A stretch of DNA of 64,000 bases, from positions 12,426,031 to 12,490,030 of the forward strand of contig NC_060106.1 of the NCBI RefSeq assembly GCF_021155765.1. The letters are read 5' to 3'. The notes beneath the pieces were generated by a model. It made no database searches. It saw only the letters and a program-made list of their open reading frames with translations, and was not told where the DNA came from. Source of the DNA: Diprion similis. Its lineage: Eukaryota > Arthropoda > Insecta > Hymenoptera > Diprionidae. This document shows, piece after piece, positions 58,512 through 64,000 of this stretch; the first letter of the stretch is position 1; the number at the start of each line of letters is the position of its first letter. Position numbers and translations under genes: made by a program.

Positions 58512-61500
58512 ATGGCTGCAGTTGATGACAAAAAACGCCATGGAGGCTCAAAAGTGTCGGCAATTGCAAATATATTCCAGTCAAAGCCACAACTAGAAAA
58601 CCTTAGTCATAGAACAAATGTTGTTTTATCGGATCCCATGAAAGATCCTCCAGCACCATTGAAAGATTCTCCTACGCAAGTAACGGTTGTACGAACAGAG
58701 AGTCACGTTGCTCGATTTAACAATGCAAGAGCTTTATTTGAGAAACTAGGAGAGGAAAACAAGCCGCATCGCCCGTGAGTGCAACATTTTGATGATTCTT
58801 ATTTTTCTATCAGTATTGCTATTCGAATCACAAACATTTATATTCAATTAAATGCCAGGATTAGGTATATTTTTTTGTTATTATCCTGATGAATCAATTG
58901 ATCTGTTTCTTTTTTCCATATCAGAGTGGATCGAGTAATGAAACCAACAAATTTACATGGACTTCGCTCACGTTCAAGTTCGGCTAATTCTGGTTCGGGT
59001 TGTACGTCTCCTGCTCGGTCACCCAGACCTAGGTCACCATCGCCATCAGGTACAAGAGATCATTTAAGTAATTGGAGTGCAAGTGTACCTGCTTTGAATG
59101 CAGAGCGTCATTTTGAAAATGGGCATACTCATGGCCCTGAAGCAGTCGTAGATAGATTAAGACCTAGACCAGGTTTTGGAAGATCTGATAAATTTGAGAA
59201 GAATTATGGAAAAGAAAATCGAATGGACGAGAGACCGGAGAAGCCAGAAAAACCAGAGAGGAGATTGAATTCTAAAGAGTTAATTGAGAAGCAGAAAAAC
59301 TGGACTAGCCATTTCTCTAAAACGAGGCCAAGCAGATATAATTCGGATCCGAATAGATCAATAGTTCAAACAACTTTAAATCAAAGTTTAAACAGAACTA
59401 CTGGCGAAAATGCCACCCCAGGACACTCTCCTGGCTTGCCAACTTATGATAAAGATTCGAGAGGAACAACAGATGTCACTAATAATCTTGCGACAAGGTC
59501 AGCTAGTTTTTGTTCTACAAGACCATCACCAAATATGTCTCCACCACCGCCACCTCCTCCAGCCAGAATTTCGTCGACAAATAACGTTTGTTCAGGAATC
59601 TCCAGAAAAGAACGACCTGCTAGTGTAGCTGTTATTAGTCCTACTACTCCTGAACTTCTTTCTAGTCCTAAAAGTCCAGAGTATGCAACAGTAAATAAAA
59701 ATTTTGATATGTTTTCAAACACTCCCGACTACGCAGTTGTCCAGAAGGGTCCTATTGTACAAGCTTCAAAGGTCTCAAACCTTGCCAGTATGCAAAAAGA
59801 TCAAGAAACCTTTTTACCTGAATACGCTGTAGTGCAGAAGAATGTATCAGGTAGAATTGTCCCAAAAAATTCAACGCCTTCAAAAGTTGAAAACGTGGAA
59901 GTGTCAAAAACCCCTAGCCATTTGGATAATAAACATACGACTTTTAAAAGTGGTACAATATCAGTAAGTTTAGAGAATCAGTCCAGTGTCAAATCTAATT
60001 TAGGTCCAGGGAAAACGCAGCAAAATACAAATTATGTTCCAACTGACAACTCAGGTTTCGATCAATTACCTACTCCGGATTATTCTAATTATCCAAACTG
60101 TCCATTAAGATCTCCTCCTAAGACATCAGAATGGAAAAATCAATGGCTTGCCAAAAATGAGGAAATTTTAAAAAATGCTGATCTTGATTCACAACCGTTG
60201 AAAGAAACTTTGAATGAAAATGTGAAGTATGCAGAAAAACATCGGTCAGATTCAAGACCAAACTGGGCAAAACCAAGTAGTGATACAGTGAAACAAAAGG
60301 AAGAAATCAATAGATCTAAAACGGTAGACCGATCAAAGTCACCTGAAATCGAGCTTCGACCACCTTCAGCTTGCACAGATAGTACTTCATCAGGCATGAG
60401 TTCGCCAAGTTCTCCCTCGAAAGACAGTAAAGAAGAAAAAGCTGATAAGGAGGTGCTCGAAAAGAATCAAAAAGGTTAGTCGAAATGCAAGTTCTGAGAG
60501 TGAAAAAAATGGGTTGTGGGAATGCATGAAAATTAATATAAATATATTATATGTTATCAATATTAATGTCTGAAATACCATCAAGTTTATGCTTATTACC
60601 ATTAATGTTATTCATCAAATCAGTATTTGTTAAACATTATCAAATCCCATGCATCTGGAGCTAATAACACAATTATATTTATTCCTTGTCTGGCATAGAA
60701 AAACTTATCTCCAATTGAAATGTATGATGGCTGTACTATAACTGCATATGAGGATTTGTTGAAATTAACTGTTTCATTGCAAATAAATTTCTGTAAAAAA
60801 TGTTTCATTATTGAATAATCAGCTGCTTTATGAGTAACACTTTCTAAGCATTCATTATATCAAATAATCTTAAAACTCGGAGCTCTATAGACAGTACAAC
60901 TGAGTAACAATATTATGAATGACACCCACGGAGTGCTTTAATAAAAATACACAGATCTAAAAATGTTTAACATATTTCCTGAGGAGGTTTGGGTTCTTAA
61001 ATACAGGCTGGGTTATGCTAAATGGCAGTCTGCCAAAACGTTAAAAAGTAAAAGTAAAAGGCATGTCTCTCTTCTCCCACCAGACTCAACTGAATTATTT
61101 ATAGAAGTCAGTATGAACTCTGTTCGGAGACTGTGCACTTGTACCTTTCTACGTTATAATGAGTATACGAGATATAAAGTTACTAAAAGCGCATTTTGAA
61201 TCAGACGAATCGTGTAAACAATGTTCGCCCAACTAATATTCATACTTAAAATAATATAAAAGCTAATAGTGTTTGCAACAACTTCAGCACAAAGAGTCAT
61301 CCCATCAAAATGATTTTTCATGCATGATCGGCATGCTAATATTTATAGAAGAATATAACTCTTAAACCAGGACAATAAATATTGTTATTGACAAATGGAT
61401 AAATATATATATATATATATATTGTCAATGAAACGTAAATCTAAAAACCAAAATTGACCGTTTCAATACGTCAGAATTGAATTTTAATTCACTGTGGTGT

Positions 61501-63325
61501 TGTGTATTTGTTGTTTAGTCTGTGTTTAAATATATTTTTGGTGGAACATTTGGCATTCTGGCCACATACACCCACACATGATAAAATACAAGGTTACATT
61601 GCCGATCCGTCTAGACGGCACACTTTTTTGCAACCGAATACTTAGAACTAGTTTAGACCATCAAAACTTTCCTTCAAATCATCCGAAGAGATAAAAAATT
61701 ATCCAGAGTTAGTGTATTTATTGGAAATCTAAACAATTAGTGCTATGTGTCTCCGTTTACTTTGTATCGATTGCCGAGGTATGAAAATTGTTTTCCTTGT
61801 GTTAGGTCACGATCCAATGGATTTTTAGACAGAACAATGTTTAAATCAGTTACTTAAAAGTTTTTCATGAGTGCCTATTTTAAAAGTCATACGTAAATGC
61901 CTATAACTTACCGGACAATTTATTTCCCTGTATTTGGCATTTTATTAAACATTGAATATCTTGACTCAAAGTCTGTTATACATTGCATGTATTATTTATA
62001 ATACCACAAAGCTCGTATCTATTTATATTATTACTCTTCTCTTTCATTTCAGGACGTAACAGTTACGACCTGGAAATAGAGGATTCGGATAAACCAACTA
62101 TATACACGGAGAAAATAGTGGATCATGAATTCAGTCCAGAGAAACCATTTAGTGAAACAGACACAGCGACAGTTATTCGAAGGTCTCATCTTCGAGTGGA
62201 CATGCCTGCCGCTGGTTTGGGACCACGCCCACCGTCAGTTGTTAGCTCAGATCAAGAATACCCTCCATTGGAACACAAAGATATTCCAATTCCGTCACCA
62301 TATGCAAAAAGATTACAGCATGCACAAATCTCTGAGTCTACGACACAAAGTAAACAAGGTCATCAACCGAAAACTGAAAATGTCGAACAAGGAAAAGGAG
62401 GAGCGCCACAACAAGACACGCTTTATAAATTTCAAGAAACAGCAGCTAATCAGAGTTCGTCTTTGCAAACCGCAATGACGAAGTCGCCAAATTTGATCGA
62501 CAGCTTTTCTCAAATTCCAAAACCAGAAATACCATTATGTGCTACAAATGATCAATTAAACTCTTCTAAGCAGGAAGCGGTGGCTGACAACAAAGAAATA
62601 TCTGAGGCAACTAATAATGTCACAGATCCAAAAACTATGCAACATAAAACGGTTAATTTAGAAAAATCCGTGACAAGTACAAATCAATCTCTGAAGGCTT
62701 CTACCAATCAAGATAAGAATTATTCTAACGGCACAAAATCCATGACAGACTTCATTAATTCTGCAACTAAGGATAATTTTAACGAAAATGAAACAATTTC
62801 TATTACTACTACAACTAATACTACTGCTACTGCTACTACTACTACTACTACTAATACTTCTAAGATGAGATCCGATATAAATGCTCTGAAAAATTCAAAT
62901 TTGGATGGCTCAAATAAGACTAATATGTCAAAAGTCGATGTACTGGGGCAATCACAAACAACATGGGAGCAAGAGAAATTAAAGGCTGATCAAATTGCTG
63001 CTACGAAATTGCAACAAGTTTCAAATAAATTTTTATCGAAAGCCCAAGTTGTTGAATCTACTGACAACTATCAGGAGCAACATGTCTCAAGTTCATTTGA
63101 ACATAAATTAGCCAGTGATGAAAAAGTATTTGAAAGTAGTTTGCAAGAAGACAGCGACTCCAGTGATGCTAAAACTATTACAAATATGGAAAGTCTTTCA
63201 CCCCATGTGAAGCAGAGTATGAACGGCCAAGATGCAACACCAATTAGACCCCGAGCTAGTCAAGCAACTCCAGTAACTCCAGACACAATGACTGCAGACG
63301 AAGCTGAAAATCTTCTGAGCTCTCG
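58512..63325 (+). CDS. Neurabin/spinophilin-like scaffold protein, N-terminal part (3' partial)
   Basis: Neurabins bind F-actin and target protein phosphatase 1 to synapses and junctions. Exons: 58512-58774, 58925-60474, 62053-63325 (the last ends at donor CG|GTGAGT); 1028 residues, continuing beyond the window. Seen: MAAVDDKKRHGGSKVSAIANIFQ and ESHVARFNNARALFEKLG, matching the actin-binding start of neurabins (RIKNLF ... SRFxxxRxMFE); long disordered Ser/Pro region; PPPPPPPAR; three PEYATVNK / PDYAVVQK / PEYAVVQK repeats; Thr run near 62804-62858; final TADEAENLLSSR. The RVxF PP1 site, PDZ domain and coiled coil would lie to the right and are not visible, so the family call rests on the N-terminus. 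The start is the first ATG after acceptor 58491, only two bases beyond a predicted uORF stop. Confidence 0.72.
61403..61423. repeat. AT microsatellite flanked by 8-bp inverted repeat
   Basis: AT tract in the neurabin-like intron, flanked by ATTGACAA (61387-61394) and TTGTCAAT (61422-61429). It could extrude as a cruciform; no sign of a transposon. Confidence 0.7.
62804..62858 (+). repeat. ACT trinucleotide repeat encoding threonine
   Basis: In-frame imperfect ACT/GCT/AAT run inside the last visible neurabin-like exon, coding mainly Thr with Ala and Asn interruptions; likely length-variable. Confidence 0.85.
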
Positions 63326-64000
63326 GTGAGTTTAAGTTTTGATATTTTGGGTTTTGTTTGGTACTGAGATAATATAGGATCATTGATTTTTTCATATTGA
63401 TCTTGCGCAAGGGGACGAAAATCGTTAAATTTGCAGTTTAGAACACAAGTGTTGTATTCAATACGCTATTTTATAGATTCTGGCCCACAATAAATTAATA
63501 TTTACATACATATATACATAGTTAAGAATATAGTTTTATGTTTATCCATTACGGTTGTGCTCGAATGATACAAGCTCCGAATTCATCAGTTGAAATTGAT
63601 TTGATAAAATATTGTCACAACAGAATTATTTTGATTGTTTAAAAACGAAAAATGAATTTGAGGAAATTGCAGATTGCATGTTAGATGTAGATAGATCGCT
63701 TGAAAATTGGGGATGTCATGTATAAACGGTCTTGTAGTATTGTAAGCAATTCGTTGTTTTACTTGAAACAAAAAATATCTGCATTTTTCTCATGTAGATA
63801 CAGAATGCAGTATGCGCATATTTTGTCTTATGAAATTTACTGATTGGAAAACCTGTATTATCTATGATATACTAATTTTCAATATTCTGTATAAATTACA
63901 ACAATTCTATATTTTCTTTTTCAATATATTCTTCTTATGCGCATTTCTTATTAAGAACTCTCAACATACTTGTGATCACTAACATACTTCGTGAGTAACA
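63326..64000. other. Intron at the right edge
   Basis: Sequence after the exon-ending donor at 63326 is AT-rich with stops in all frames and no recognised exon; the neurabin-like gene presumably resumes outside the window. Confidence 0.55.

Noticed and set aside
60963-61199. 78-codon ORF in a neurabin-like intron
   Set aside because: No acceptor/donor pair keeping the host frame was found and no motif is recognised.

Overview
This is eukaryotic DNA, AT-rich, with split genes, GT-AG introns of roughly 70 bp to 4 kb, microsatellites and small DNA-transposon remnants. The protein set (KIF21 kinesin, JMJD6, DOT1L, ADAMTS, DNAJB1, KAT14, UBA2, a type II membrane sulfotransferase, YTHDC1, a neurabin/spinophilin-like protein) and the compact gene spacing point to an insect. 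Hymenoptera is my best guess from base composition and gene style, but nothing seen proves the order. I rebuilt exons by hand from splice signals and reading frame; every complete model closes in frame with an integral codon count.

Layout: 1-6404 (+) 3' part of a KIF21 kinesin; 7949-11298 (-) JMJD6; 12668-22501 (+) DOT1L; 25988-28950 (+) a secreted ADAMTS protease; 30038-31114 (-) DNAJB1 with a spliced leader and a heat-shock promoter near 32.4 kb; 33079-35823 (-) KAT14/ATAC2; 36217-40331 (+) UBA2; 41285-45644 (-) an unidentified 753-residue coiled-coil protein; 46696-48197 (-) a carbohydrate sulfotransferase; 49493-52451 (-) YTHDC1; about 54-64 kb (+) the 5' part of a neurabin/spinophilin-like gene that runs off the right edge. 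No rRNA, tRNA or CRISPR was recognised.

Several genes act on chromatin or nuclear RNA: JMJD6 and DOT1L are divergent across a CpG-rich gap; KAT14 and UBA2 are divergent across 393 bp; YTHDC1 reads m6A. They do not form one pathway and the clustering may be chance.

I found no clear undescribed multi-gene system. The most unusual items are two long inverted repeats (6.7-6.9 kb with almost identical 90-bp arms; 9.1-9.7 kb filling most of a JMJD6 intron), a short TIR element in a DOT1L intron, a 22-bp perfect palindrome at 53.7 kb, a possible uORF across an exon junction in the neurabin leader, and the orphan coiled-coil protein.
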